Assembly (NCBI GenBank): GCA_023953845.1 | Contig: JAMLJC010000002.1 | Coordinates: 372,001-436,000 of the forward strand | Direction of reading: 5' to 3' | DNA from: Rhizobiaceae bacterium | GTDB lineage: Bacteria; Pseudomonadota; Alphaproteobacteria; Rhizobiales; Rhizobiaceae | DNA length: 64,000 bases | Part shown: one piece after another, positions 15,677-24,617 of the stretch | Position numbering within the stretch: the first letter of the stretch is position 1 | Layout: every line of letters starts with the position of its first letter | Program-made: the position numbers and the translations under genes | The notes under the pieces: model-generated | Seen by the model: the letters and a program-made list of their open reading frames with translations, nothing else | Databases searched by the model: none | What the model was told of the DNA's origin: nothing

Positions 15677-16434
15677 GCGGCTTCCTGCCCGATCATACGG
15701 GGGCCGACGTCAGGGTGTCGCCCAATTTCGGGCCGCGCGCGCAAGGTTTCCGGCCCGACATGATCATCCTGCACTACACCGGCATGGAAACCGGGGAGGC
15801 CGCCGAGGCGTGGCTGTGCAATCCGGTTGCGGAAGTTTCCTGCCACTATCTCGTCCATGAGGACGGTCGCATCGTGCAGATGGTGCGCGAGAGCGACCGG
15901 GCGTGGCATGCCGGCAAAAGCTCATGGAAGGGCGTCGCGGACATCAATTCCTGTTCTGTCGGCATCGAAATCGTCAATCCGGGCCACGCGTTCGGCTATG
16001 TCGAATTTCCCGATGCGCAGATCGAGGCGGTCATTGAACTCTGCGCGGGCATTGCCAGCCGTCACAATGTGGCGCCGGAACGTGTCCTGGCGCATTCCGA
16101 CGTCGCTCCGGGGCGCAAGGTCGACCCCGGCGAGCTGTTTCCGTGGGGGAAGCTTTTTGCCGCCGGGATCGGTCATTTCGTCGCGCCTAGCCCCATCGGC
16201 GGCGGCCGTTTTCTCACGGGCGGGGATCGCGGCGAACCGGTCGAGGCGCTGCAATCCATGCTCGCGCTTTATGGTTACGGGGTCGAGATCGGCGGTGTGT
16301 TCGACGCGGCGACGGCAACCGTAGTCGCCGCATTTCAAAGGCATTTTCGGCCTGAACGTGTCGATGGCGTGGCCGACCGCTCGACGGTCGAGACGCTGCA
16401 CCACCTGCTCAAGGCGCTGCCCGCGCTGGCCTGA
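15673..16434 (+). CDS. N-acetylmuramoyl-L-alanine amidase (Amidase_2/AmpD type) with peptidoglycan-binding domain
   Basis: 253 aa. The Amidase_2 domain (about 5-165) shows the zinc ligands in ILHYTGM and AHSDVAPGRKVDPGELFPW, with CHYLVHEDG between them. Residues about 180-250 are a PG_binding_1 domain. It cleaves the amide between MurNAc (or anhydroMurNAc) and L-Ala of the stem peptide, in wall turnover or muropeptide recycling. There is no obvious signal peptide, so an AmpD-like cytosolic role is possible, although the wall-binding domain argues for contact with the sacculus. The GTG start overlaps the djlA stop (GTGA). Confidence 0.88.
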   Translation: MSGFLPDHTGADVRVSPNFGPRAQGFRPDMIILHYTGMETGEAAEAWLCNPVAEVSCHYLVHEDGRIVQMVRESDRAWHAGKSSWKGVADINSCSVGIEIVNPGHAFGYVEFPDAQIEAVIELCAGIASRHNVAPERVLAHSDVAPGRKVDPGELFPWGKLFAAGIGHFVAPSPIGGGRFLTGGDRGEPVEALQSMLALYGYGVEIGGVFDAATATVVAAFQRHFRPERVDGVADRSTVETLHHLLKALPALA

Positions 16435-16479
16435 TAAACTCCGGCGTTGGTCCTGACGAAATATCTCTCGGTGAAACGT

Positions 16480-16502
16480 AACGTGACTTGGAGAGTCACG
16501 TT
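16480..16502. promoter_or_regulatory. 9-bp inverted repeat between the amidase and SLT genes
   Basis: AACGTGACT and AGTCACGTT flank a 5-nt spacer, 45 bp after the amidase stop. It could be a weak terminator (followed by TT only) or an operator for the next gene. Nothing else recognisable lies in the 192-bp gap. Confidence 0.4.
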
Positions 16503-16626
16503 TGGCGCTCATTTGCGGGCCAATCCGCCGATCCTCGCGCCGGACCCGACCTCCCACGGGTCCTGATTTCAAGCCCGGCGGACGGGAACCCAAGCCCGGA
16601 CCGCCCCCGCAGACAATCGGAGCCAA

Positions 16627-17262
16627 ATGAAAATCCCGACCGTTTTGACGGCGGCACTTGCCGCCGCCGCGATGACTTTTGCCGCGCATTCCGCCGAACG
16701 TCCCGCCAATCCCGCTAAAAGCGTCTCCCAGGCGAAGCTCGCTGCGCTCGCCCCCAACAAGCCCGGCAAGCCGGCCGGCGTGACGCGCGAAGAATGTCCC
16801 TACCTTTTCGGCTGCGGCGACAAACAGGAAACGGACAAGACGACGACAGCTTCCATCGCGAAGCCACGCAACCCGGCCGCCAGCACAGGCAGCCAATATG
16901 GCGACATCATCGCGAAATATGCCACGGCCTATGGCGTGCCGGCGTCGCTTGCCCATGCGGTCATCCATGTCGAGAGCAATTTCCGGCCCAACGCACGCGG
17001 CAGCGCGGGCGAGGTGGGCCTGATGCAGATCAAGCCGGCGACCGCACGGATGATGGGCTACACGGGTTCGGTGAAGGGCCTCTTCAATCCCGAGACGAAC
17101 ATCAAGTTCGGCATCAAGTATCTTTCCATGGCGCATCAGCTTGGCGGCGGCACCACATGCGGCACGGTCCTGAAATACAATGCCGGCCATGCCGCCAAGC
17201 GCATGAACAAGCGGTCCTCGGCCTATTGCGCCAAGGTGAAGCGGCTGATGGCCGGCGCCTGA
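16627..17262 (+). CDS. SLT-domain lytic transglycosylase
   Basis: 211 aa: signal peptide MKIPTVLTAALAAAAMTFAA, a linker of about 70 residues with a CPYLFGC cysteine pair, then an SLT (goose lysozyme-like) domain, about 95-208. The catalytic Glu is in AVIHVESNFRPNARG, followed by GEVGLMQIKPATARMMG and the late LKYNAGH (Tyr/Asn box). It is a periplasmic transglycosylase of the short single-domain type. ATG at 16627 has GGAG 5 nt upstream. It follows the amidase gene on the same strand and ends at a strong hairpin. Confidence 0.88.
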   Translation: MKIPTVLTAALAAAAMTFAAHSAERPANPAKSVSQAKLAALAPNKPGKPAGVTREECPYLFGCGDKQETDKTTTASIAKPRNPAASTGSQYGDIIAKYATAYGVPASLAHAVIHVESNFRPNARGSAGEVGLMQIKPATARMMGYTGSVKGLFNPETNIKFGIKYLSMAHQLGGGTTCGTVLKYNAGHAAKRMNKRSSAYCAKVKRLMAGA

Positions 17263-17293
17263 GCGATCCTGCGGTCAGCCAGCCGTGCAAGTC

Positions 17294-17326
17294 CCTCGCG
17301 AGCCGCTTCCGTCGCGGCTCGCGAGG
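17294..17326 (+). terminator. Strong hairpin after the SLT gene
   Basis: Perfect 13-bp stem CCTCGCGAGCCGC / GCGGCTCGCGAGG with a 7-nt loop, 31 bp after the stop. No T-run follows; probably a 3' stabilising or Rho-assisted termination structure. Confidence 0.6.
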
Positions 17327-17434
17327 CGATGGGAAGTGGATATGACGAAAACACGCCTTTCCCAACCGGCGGCCATTTGCCATTAGATGCCAGTTCCGCT
17401 GCGGCCTGCATCAGGCAGCGGACGGGATGCGCGA

Positions 17435-18913
17435 ATGGACACTCCTCCCCGAAATATGGACGCCGCTGCGCCGGCACTCACGGAACGCGAGAAGAACGTC
17501 ATCATCGGTGGCGTTCTGCTGGCGATCCTGCTGGCCGCGCTCGACCAGACGATCGTCGCGCCGGCCCTGCCAACCATCGGCGCGGCGCTCGGCCACGCCG
17601 ATTACCTGCCGTGGATCGTGACCGCGTACCTGCTCACCGCCACTGCGGCTGCACCCCTCTACGGCAAGATTTCGGACGTTCACGGACGTCGCGTCACCAT
17701 CCACGCGGCGATGTTCGCCTTCCTCGTCGGCTCGGTGGTGAGCGCGGTGGCGCCGAGCATGCTCGTGCTGGTGCTCGGCCGCGCCATACAGGGGCTTGGC
17801 GGCGGCGGGCTGTTCACGCTGGCGCAGACGGTGATCGGGGATCTCGTGCCGCCGAAGGAGCGCGCCCGCTACGCCGCCTGGATTTCCGGCACATGGGCGG
17901 TCGCCAGCATCGCCGGTCCGCTGCTGGGCGGCGTCTTCGCCGAGCATCTGCACTGGTCGCTCGTCTTCTGGATCAACATTCCGCTCGGCATCGCCGCCGC
18001 GGCCATCATGAACGGACCGTTGAAGAAGCTGCCGATCGTCGGCCGCCGCCACAGCATCGACATACCGGGCGCGGTGCTGCTGCTTGCGGCGACCGCCACG
18101 CTGCTTCTGGCGCTGAGCTGGGGCGGCAGCGAATATCCCTGGCTGTCCGCCCCGATTGCCGGTCTCGTGGGCGGCTCTGCGTTGCTTTGGGGCCTTTTCG
18201 CGCTGCGTCTGCGGCGAGCGGCGGAGCCGCTGGTGTCGCTCGAGGTGCTGGCCAATCCGATCGTGCTGTGGGGAACGATCTCGATCGCCCTTCTTGCAGC
18301 CGCCAATGTCGGCCTGACCGTCTACCTGCCGATCTACCTGCAATCCGTGCTCGGGCTGACGGCGGCGCAATCGGGCACGGCGATGCTGCCATTCCTGCTC
18401 GGCACGGTCGTCGGCGCTTCCACGAGCGGGCGGCTGGTGGCGCGCATCGTCCATTACAAGCGGATCGCCGCGTTCGGCCTCGTGCTCAGCACGCTCTGCG
18501 TGATCGTGCTCGGTCTTGTCGCCTCCGAAGCCTCGCTGCTGGTCGTCAACGTGCTGCTGACGCTCATCGGCATCGGCATGGGGACCATGTTCCCGGTCGG
18601 CACGGTGTCCGTCCAGAATGCGGTGGACCATGCCCATCTCGGCGTGGCGACCGGCGTGCTGGCCTTTCTCCGCTCGCTGGGCAGCGCGCTCGGGGTCGCG
18701 GCGCTGGGCGCGGTGGCTCTGGGCTACGGCCTGCCGCTTGCCCGCGAGACGGCTCAGGTGGTCGTCGCGCCGGCGATGGCGGGCGCGGCCTTTGCCGCGA
18801 TCTTCTTCGCAAGCGCCGCCATTCTGGCGGCCTGTGTCGGCGCTCTTTTCCTGATGCCGGAGAAGCCGCTGCGGGGTCGCGGGAGCGAGAAAACGCGGGC
18901 GGCGGAAGGATAG
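17435..18913 (+). CDS. MFS drug exporter, DHA2 (EmrB/QacA) family
   Basis: 492-aa inner membrane proton antiporter with about 14 predicted helices. DHA2 marks are LAALDQTIVAPALPTI in helix 1, LYGKISDVHGRR (motif A), IQGLGGGGLFTLAQTVIGD (motif B), and GTWAVASIAGPLLGG (motif C, antiporter). Likely exports toxic organic compounds. Start is uncertain: ATG 17435 is used; ATG 17387 would add 16 residues and ATG 17456 is also possible, and none has a strong ribosome site. No neighbouring TetR-like repressor or EmrA-type adaptor was seen. Confidence 0.85.
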   Translation: MDTPPRNMDAAAPALTEREKNVIIGGVLLAILLAALDQTIVAPALPTIGAALGHADYLPWIVTAYLLTATAAAPLYGKISDVHGRRVTIHAAMFAFLVGSVVSAVAPSMLVLVLGRAIQGLGGGGLFTLAQTVIGDLVPPKERARYAAWISGTWAVASIAGPLLGGVFAEHLHWSLVFWINIPLGIAAAAIMNGPLKKLPIVGRRHSIDIPGAVLLLAATATLLLALSWGGSEYPWLSAPIAGLVGGSALLWGLFALRLRRAAEPLVSLEVLANPIVLWGTISIALLAAANVGLTVYLPIYLQSVLGLTAAQSGTAMLPFLLGTVVGASTSGRLVARIVHYKRIAAFGLVLSTLCVIVLGLVASEASLLVVNVLLTLIGIGMGTMFPVGTVSVQNAVDHAHLGVATGVLAFLRSLGSALGVAALGAVALGYGLPLARETAQVVVAPAMAGAAFAAIFFASAAILAACVGALFLMPEKPLRGRGSEKTRAAEG

Positions 18914-18963
18914 GCGGCGCGCTTTGCTGTTGCATTGCGCTCATCCAGCGACTAACTGCCGGG

Positions 18964-19378
18964 TGCCAGCTGGCCGGGCGGCCGCACGCGTCAATGCCGA
19001 AAGGTGGCGCGTGAGGAAAGTCCGGGCTCCATGAAGACACGGTGCCGGCTAATGGCCGGCGGGGGCGACCCCAGGGAAAGTGCCACAGAAAGCAGACCGC
19101 CCCATTCCTGCCCGAAAGGGCGGGCGGGGTAAGGGTGAAAGGGTGGGGTAAGAGCCCACCGCGCGACCGGCAACGGGAGCGGCACGGTAAACCCCACCGG
19201 GAGCAAGACCGAATAGGGACGGTGCGAAGGGAAACCTTCGGGGGCGGTTTTCAGCCCACCGTCCGGGTAGGTTGCGTGAGGCGTCCGGCAACGGCCGCCC
19301 AAGATGAATGGCCGCCACGTTCCGCCGTCGCGAGAGGGCGGGGCCATACAGAACCCGGCTTACAGGCCAGCTGGCTCT
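18964..19378 (+). ncRNA. rnpB: RNase P RNA (type A)
   Basis: Catalytic RNA that matures tRNA 5' ends with the RnpA protein. The 5' strand TGCCAGCTGGCC pairs with GGCCAGCTGGC near 19366-19376 to close P1. The universal blocks are present: GAGGAAAGTCCGGGCTCC (about 19012-19030), the ACAGAAA block near 19085, GGGTAAGAGCCCACCGC (about 19143-19160), and the 3' CAGAACCCGGCTTACA (about 19349-19364). Length about 415 nt is normal for alphaproteobacteria. Exact ends are estimates. It lies 50 bp after the MFS gene and points toward the minus-strand lyase gene. Confidence 0.96.
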
Positions 19379-19519
19379 CAAATCTCCCGGAAACCGAGCG
19401 ATTTGAGCCGTTTGCGAGCAGATGCGCAGTTTTCGATTCCGGTCGCTCGCAGATCGATTCAATGCGCTGACGCGCCGAATCCGGATGTCGGGCGAAGTGG
19501 CTGACGACGTGTGCTGCGA

Positions 19520-20629
19520 TCAGCCCGCCTGATCCAGCGCGTCCTTCAATGCCGTCCAAAGCTCCTCCGTCGGCTCGCATCCGATGGAAAGCCGGACGAA
19601 GCCGGGCGTGACGGCATCGCCCCACCGGGCCCGGCGCTCGGCCGACGTATGCACCCCGCCGAAGGAGGTCGCCGGCTGGATCAGCGCGCAGGCATCGATG
19701 AAGCGCTCGGCGGCCGACTGCGTGCCCAGCGTCAGGCCGATGAGGAAGCCGAAACGGTCCATCTGCATGCGGGCAAGATTGTGGGATGGGTCGTCCGGCA
19801 ACCCGGGGAAGCGCAACGCTTTTGTGGCCGGATGAGCCTGCAGGCGGGGGGCGATCGTTTCGGCCGACCGGCACATGCGGTCGAAGCGAACTTCGAGGGT
19901 TTCCAGTCCGCGATGGACCAGCCAGGCCTCGAACGGTCCGGGAATCGCGCCGGAAAGCTTGCGCCAGTCGCGAACGGCCGAAAGCAGGGAGCCATCGCGG
20001 CTTGCGACATGGCCGAACAGGACGTCGGAGTGACCGTTCGGCGCCTTGGTGTCGGCCGACACGACGATATCGGCGCCAAGCTCCAGCGGCCGCTGCCCAT
20101 AGGGCGTCATGGTGGTGTTGTCGGCGACGACGATCGCGCCGGCGGCATGGGCGGCGGCGGAGACCGCCGCGATGTCGCAGAGATCCAGTCCCGGATTGGC
20201 CGGACTTTCGAGGAAGACGAGGCGATAGCCGTCGAACCCTCCGTCCACAAAGCTGGCGGTCGGCCGCAGATCGGCGGCGACGCCGAACGACTTGAGAAAA
20301 CGGTCGGAGAGCACGCGCGTGGTGTAATAGCCGTCGGCAGGCAGCAGGATGCGGTCGCCGGTCTTCAGCAGGCTGAAGAAGGCAGCCGAGATCGCCGCCA
20401 TGCCCGACGGGAAAGCGACCGCCTCGGCGCTTTCGAGATGCCCGAGCATCTCCTCGACCGCTTCCCATGTGGCGTTGTTGAAGCGCCCATATTGCCGCGC
20501 GCCGGCCGGGTCTCCCGGCAGATGGTACATCGCCGCCATAATCAGCGGCAGCGGCACGGGATCGCCCTTGGCGAGCGTCCTGCGGCGAAGATGCGCGAGT
20601 TCGGCGGCGCGTTTAGACTGATCGTTCAT
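19520..20629 (-). CDS. Cys/Met metabolism PLP enzyme, cystathionine gamma-lyase-like
   Basis: 369-aa fold type I PLP enzyme of the Cys/Met metabolism family. The Schiff-base lysine is K195 in SADTKAPNGHSD (usual SxTKY/F-GHSD). Other marks are ARQYGRFNNATWEAVE (usual Y-R-NPT), FPSGMAAI (the SGM/A phosphate loop) and VADNTTMTPYGQRPLELGAD. It would split or form C-S bonds in cystathionine, methionine or homoserine esters. The exact reaction is unclear; in rhizobia similar proteins are annotated as cystathionine gamma-lyase. Divergent from mraZ by 382 bp, and convergent with rnpB. Confidence 0.85.
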   Translation of the reverse strand: MNDQSKRAAELAHLRRRTLAKGDPVPLPLIMAAMYHLPGDPAGARQYGRFNNATWEAVEEMLGHLESAEAVAFPSGMAAISAAFFSLLKTGDRILLPADGYYTTRVLSDRFLKSFGVAADLRPTASFVDGGFDGYRLVFLESPANPGLDLCDIAAVSAAAHAAGAIVVADNTTMTPYGQRPLELGADIVVSADTKAPNGHSDVLFGHVASRDGSLLSAVRDWRKLSGAIPGPFEAWLVHRGLETLEVRFDRMCRSAETIAPRLQAHPATKALRFPGLPDDPSHNLARMQMDRFGFLIGLTLGTQSAAERFIDACALIQPATSFGGVHTSAERRARWGDAVTPGFVRLSIGCEPTEELWTALKDALDQAG

Positions 20630-21011
20630 GTCCGGCTCTTTTCTGCGGTTTCCGCCCGTCTAAGGCCCGGCCGGCGCGAGCGCAATGCGCCTCTGCGGGT
20701 CAATCCTAACGCTTCGTTAGTCTTAATGGATCACAAATGCCGGCAAGGCGCGAAATCCGTGCCCAAGACCCATTTGTAAGCGATTTGTGTCCGCATGTCC
20801 CGTTGACGCCCATACAGTCCCATGTTACCCCATAACCACAATCAATCCCTTGTTGCAGTAGCGGGTGAAGCGTTCGCCAGATCGATGGTCCAGCGGGTCA
20901 TCGAGCGGGGGTGCTTTTGCTGTGGCGAGGGGTGTTTTCGGGGGTCGCGCCCGATCGGCGCGGCGGGGCGTATGAAACGGGGTCGGGCGGTGCGAGCCGC
21001 CGCTGTGACGC
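20630..21011 (+). promoter_or_regulatory. Upstream region and long leader of the dcw cluster
   Basis: 382 bp between the divergent lyase and mraZ. I see a palindrome CTAACG-ctt-CGTTAG (20706-20720), a TTGACG box near 20792 that may be a -35, and G-rich repeats GGGGTGCTTTT (20908-20918) and GGGGTGTTTT (20929-20938) with a further GGGGTC. MraZ binds tandem G-rich repeats near its own promoter in other bacteria, so these may be its sites. In Rhodobacter the dcw leader yields an sRNA (UpsM); whether this leader does is untested. No ORF is supported here. Confidence 0.4.
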
Positions 21012-21473
21012 ATGGATCGTTTTCTGTCGAGTGCGGTGAACAGGATAGACTCGAAGGGACGGGTATCGGTGCCGGCTTCCTTTCGCGCGATCGTGCAGAA
21101 ACGTGGCTATTCGGACCTCTACGCGATACGCCAGCTGGACGTCCCGGCGCTGGATGTCGGCGGTCCGGACCTGCTCGACGGTTTCGAGCAGCGCATCGCG
21201 CAGGAGGACCCGCTGCTGCAGACAGCGGACGACCTGGCCTATTTCTACTATGGCGACGGAGCCTTCCTGAAGCTCGACCAGGACGGCCGGATCACGGTCA
21301 CGGACTTCATCCGCGAGCATACGGGCATCACCACGGACGTGGCCTTCGTCGGCAAGGGCAAGGTGTTCCAGATCTGGGAGCCCGAGCGGTTTCGCGCCTA
21401 TGGCGCAGAGGTGAGGGCGAGGCTGCTGGCGCGGCGACAGGCCGCTTCAGCCGCTTCGGGAAGAACGGAATGA
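21012..21473 (+). CDS. mraZ: Transcriptional regulator MraZ
   Basis: 153-aa DNA-binding protein with two tandem SpoVT/AbrB-like domains (about 5-52 and 81-125). The family marks are NRIDSKGRVSVPASFR and LKLDQDGRITVTDFIRE, each with the DxKGR/DxxGR core. It forms a ring and controls the dcw cluster from its own promoter. It is the first gene of the cluster and overlaps rsmH by 4 bp (ATGA). The ATG at 21012 lacks a clear Shine-Dalgarno. Confidence 0.96.
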   Translation: MDRFLSSAVNRIDSKGRVSVPASFRAIVQKRGYSDLYAIRQLDVPALDVGGPDLLDGFEQRIAQEDPLLQTADDLAYFYYGDGAFLKLDQDGRITVTDFIREHTGITTDVAFVGKGKVFQIWEPERFRAYGAEVRARLLARRQAASAASGRTE

Positions 21474-22486
21474 TGGCGGGCCACGGCGACGACCATCTCG
21501 CCGCTGGCGGACCGGCCCGCCACATTCCGGTTCTTCTGCAGGAAGTGCTGGAGGCGCTGGCGCCTGTGCCGGGTGAACTCTTCATCGACGGAACGTTCGG
21601 CGCAGGCGGCTACACGAGAGCCATTCTCGCCAAGGGCGCTTCGGTCATCGCGATCGACCGCGATCCGGACGCCATCGCGGCCGGGGCGGCGCTGGTGAAA
21701 GAGTCTGGCGGTCGCCTGCGGCTCGTGCAGAACGCCTTTTCGCATCTGGACGAGGTTGCCGAACGGGTCGACGGCGTCGTGCTCGACATCGGTGTTTCCT
21801 CGATGCAGCTCGACGAGGCGGAGCGCGGCTTTTCCTTCCGCACCGACGGCCCGCTCGACATGCGCATGGCGCAGGCGGGCCTCTCCGCGGCCGATGTCGT
21901 GAACCGCTTCAAGCCGGAAGACCTGACACGCATTTTCGGCCTGCTGGGCGAAGAGCGCCATGCCGGGCGCATCGCGCGCATGATCGAGAAGCGCCGGGCG
22001 ACGAAACCGTTCACCCGCACGCTGGAACTGGCGGACGCCATCGAGACGCATATCGGGCGCAATCCGAAGGACAAGATCCACCCCGCGACGCGCGTGTTCC
22101 AGGCGTTGCGCATCTTCGTCAACGACGAACTCGGCGAGCTGGCGAAGGCGCTCTTCGCCGCCGAGCGGGTGCTGAAACCCGGCGGCCGGCTTGTCGTCGT
22201 CACCTTTCATTCGCTCGAGGATCGCATCGTCAAGCGCTTCATCGCCGATCGCGCGACCAACCCCGCCGGCTCGCGCTACCTGCCCGAGGTCAAGGCGATC
22301 GCGCCGACCTTCGAGAAGCGCGGCGGCGCGGTCGGGCCGTCCGAGGCGGAAATCGCCGCCAATCCGCGCTCCCGCTCGGCCAAGCTGCGCGGGGCGGTCC
22401 GCACGTCGGCGCCCGCCCGCGCGGCCGATCTCTCCATTTTCGGCCTGCCAAGGCTGCCCGAAATCCTGCGTCCGGAAGAAAGGTAG
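21470..22486 (+). CDS. rsmH: 16S rRNA (cytosine1402-N4)-methyltransferase RsmH
   Basis: 338-aa SAM-dependent enzyme (older name MraW) that methylates C1402 in the ribosomal P site. HIPVLLQEVLEAL near residue 20 and FIDGTFGAGGYTRAIL (motif I) are typical, as are GVVLDIGVSSMQLD, GERGFSFRTDGPLDMRM-type residues, and the C-terminal FHSLEDRIVKRF. ATG at 21470 overlaps the mraZ stop; an in-frame ATG directly after (21473) could also be used. The frame is open much further upstream through mraZ, but that is a chance effect of high GC. Confidence 0.96.
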   Translation: MMAGHGDDHLAAGGPARHIPVLLQEVLEALAPVPGELFIDGTFGAGGYTRAILAKGASVIAIDRDPDAIAAGAALVKESGGRLRLVQNAFSHLDEVAERVDGVVLDIGVSSMQLDEAERGFSFRTDGPLDMRMAQAGLSAADVVNRFKPEDLTRIFGLLGEERHAGRIARMIEKRRATKPFTRTLELADAIETHIGRNPKDKIHPATRVFQALRIFVNDELGELAKALFAAERVLKPGGRLVVVTFHSLEDRIVKRFIADRATNPAGSRYLPEVKAIAPTFEKRGGAVGPSEAEIAANPRSRSAKLRGAVRTSAPARAADLSIFGLPRLPEILRPEER

Positions 22487-22490
22487 CAGC

Positions 22491-22862
22491 GTGTTCCGCA
22501 CCAGCGACATCATCATGCTGACCGTCATCGTCGCCTCGGCGGCCTTCACCTACAAGGTCAAGCACGAGGCGGAGGACAGGCTGTCCGAGATCCGCAAGAT
22601 CGAGGCGCAGATCCGCTTCGAGGAAGACACGATCGACGTGCTCAAGGCGGACTGGAGCCTGCTGACGCAGCCGGCGCGGCTGGACAAGCTGTCCAAGATC
22701 TATGAGGGCGAACTTGGCCTCAAGACAACCGAGGCCAAGCAGATCGTGCGCCTGAGCGAATTGCCCGAACGGCCGCTGACGATCGAAGACCTTGTGTCCG
22801 ACTCCACCGATCTCGCGGCCGCCGGCGCCGACCCTGTCACCACGGGAGCTGTCGCGCAATGA
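22491..22862 (+). CDS. ftsL: Cell division protein FtsL
   Basis: 123-aa bitopic divisome protein: short cytoplasmic start, one membrane helix (about 6-24, IIMLTVIVASAAFTYKV), then a periplasmic coiled coil (about 25-70, EAEDRLSEIRKIEAQIRFEEDTI) and WSLLTQPARLDKLS, the conserved FtsL segment. It bridges FtsQ/FtsB to FtsWI. The GTG start at 22491 gives the right topology; the ORF extends upstream in frame over rsmH without meaning. It ends overlapping ftsI (ATGA). Confidence 0.92.
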   Translation: MFRTSDIIMLTVIVASAAFTYKVKHEAEDRLSEIRKIEAQIRFEEDTIDVLKADWSLLTQPARLDKLSKIYEGELGLKTTEAKQIVRLSELPERPLTIEDLVSDSTDLAAAGADPVTTGAVAQ

Positions 22863-24562
22863 AAGCATTCTGGAAGCGATCGAAAGATACCGCGCCAGCC
22901 GACAGCATTGTCGTGGACGGCGCGCGCAAGACGGGCGGACGCCCGCGCAACCGCGTCCTGATGACGATGGCGGTCTTCTTCGCCATCTACGCGACCATCG
23001 CCGGGCGTCTGGTCTATTTCGGCATACTGGAGCCGGATGAGGGCAGCGGTCCGGCTTCACGCGTCACCGCAGCGCGTCCCGACATCGTGGACCGCAACGG
23101 CGAGGTTCTGGCGACGGACATCAACACGGCGTCGCTGTTTGCCGAGCCGCGGCGCATCGTCGATGCCGACGAGGCGATCGAGAAACTGACGACTGTCCTG
23201 CCGGACCTGAATGTCGAGCAGACCTACAACAAGCTGAAGAGCGGTACGGGCTTCGTCTGGCTGAGGCGGCAGATCTCGCCGCGCCAGCAGGCCGACATCA
23301 TGGCGCTCGGCATTCCGGGCGTCGGCTTCCGCACCGAAAAGCGCCGTTTCTATCCCGGCGGCGAGACCGCGTCGCACATACTGGGGCTTGTCAACATCGA
23401 CAACCAGGGCATTGCGGGAATCGAGAAATACATAGACAGCCAGGGCCTCGCGGACCTTCAGGCCTCCGGCCTCGCGATGGAACGGGACCTCCAGCCGGTC
23501 AAGCTGTCCATCGACCTGAGGGTGCAGCACATCGTGCGCGACGAGATCGTCTCGGCGCTGGACCGCTACCATGCGATCGCGGCGGGCGCGGTGGTGCTCA
23601 ACGTGAAGACGGGCGAAGTGGTGGCGATGGCGTCGGTGCCGGACTTCGATCCCAACAATCCGGTCACGGCGCAGGACAAGGACCATCTCAACCGCATGTC
23701 GGCGGGCCTGTTCGAGATGGGGTCGACCTTCAAGAGCTTCACGACGGCGATGGCGCTCGACTCCGGCAAGGTCAATCTGAACAGCCGGTTCGACGCGACG
23801 CGCCCGATCACCATCGGACGCCAGACCATCCGCGACTTCCACGGCAAGCATCGCGTGCTGACGGTGCCGGAAGTGTTCATCTATTCCTCGAACATCGGTT
23901 CGGCGCGCGAGGCCGACGTCGTCGGCATCGAGGGCCATCGCGAGTTCCTGCATCGCATCGGCCTGCTCGACCGCATGACGACGGAACTGCCCGAGGTCGC
24001 CAAGCCGACCGAGCCGAAGGTGTGGAAGAAAGTGCATTCCATCACCATCGCCTTCGGCCATGGCGTGTCGACGACGCCGTTGCAGACGGCGGTCGCGGCG
24101 GCGGCGCTGATGAACGGCGGCTACCTGATGAACCCGACGTTCCTGCCGCGTTCGCGGGACGAAGCGCTGTCCGGCGCGACACGTGTGATCAATGAGCAGA
24201 CGTCGAACGACATGCGCTATCTCTATCGGCTCAACGCCGAGAAGGGCTCCGGCAAGCGAGCGGAAGTGCCGGGCTACCGCGTCGGCGGCAAGACGGGCAC
24301 GGCGGAGAAGGTGGTCAACGGCCGCTACTCCACCGACAAGCGCTTCAATGCCTTCCTCGCCGCCTTCCCGATGGACGATCCGCAATACATCGTGCTGTCG
24401 ATCGTCGACGAGCCGAAGCCCGAGAAGCCCGGCATGGGCGCGACGGCGGGACTCAACGCGGCGCCGATCGTCGCCAACATCATCCGCCGCTCCGCCTCCA
24501 TGCTTGGCGTGAAGCCAGAATTCGGCCATGAAAAAGAAGCAACTGTGGCCTCTTACGAGTGA
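22859..24562 (+). CDS. ftsI: Peptidoglycan D,D-transpeptidase FtsI (PBP3)
   Basis: 567-aa septal transpeptidase. N-terminal membrane helix (about 34-55), dimerisation/pedestal region with RPDIVDRNGEVLATD near 73-87, then the penicillin-binding domain with S289-T-F-K (nucleophile), SSN at 343-345 and KTG at 478-480. It works with FtsW to build septal wall and is the target of beta-lactams. Starts within the ftsL stop (ATGA overlap). Length is typical for alphaproteobacteria. Confidence 0.97.
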   Translation: MKAFWKRSKDTAPADSIVVDGARKTGGRPRNRVLMTMAVFFAIYATIAGRLVYFGILEPDEGSGPASRVTAARPDIVDRNGEVLATDINTASLFAEPRRIVDADEAIEKLTTVLPDLNVEQTYNKLKSGTGFVWLRRQISPRQQADIMALGIPGVGFRTEKRRFYPGGETASHILGLVNIDNQGIAGIEKYIDSQGLADLQASGLAMERDLQPVKLSIDLRVQHIVRDEIVSALDRYHAIAAGAVVLNVKTGEVVAMASVPDFDPNNPVTAQDKDHLNRMSAGLFEMGSTFKSFTTAMALDSGKVNLNSRFDATRPITIGRQTIRDFHGKHRVLTVPEVFIYSSNIGSAREADVVGIEGHREFLHRIGLLDRMTTELPEVAKPTEPKVWKKVHSITIAFGHGVSTTPLQTAVAAAALMNGGYLMNPTFLPRSRDEALSGATRVINEQTSNDMRYLYRLNAEKGSGKRAEVPGYRVGGKTGTAEKVVNGRYSTDKRFNAFLAAFPMDDPQYIVLSIVDEPKPEKPGMGATAGLNAAPIVANIIRRSASMLGVKPEFGHEKEATVASYE

Positions 24563-24617
24563 TTCTTTTCGCGCTGCGTATGAAGGCGCGCCTGCCTGTT
24601 GCATCGATTGGGGATAG

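Noticed and set aside
16480..16502. Riboswitch in the amidase-SLT gap
   Set aside because: Only one simple 9-bp inverted repeat is visible and the downstream gene has no metabolic role that would fit a known riboswitch.
20822..21469. N-terminal extension joining the mraZ region to rsmH in one frame
   Set aside because: mraZ has full family motifs in another frame there, and rsmH has a normal overlapping ATG at 21470.
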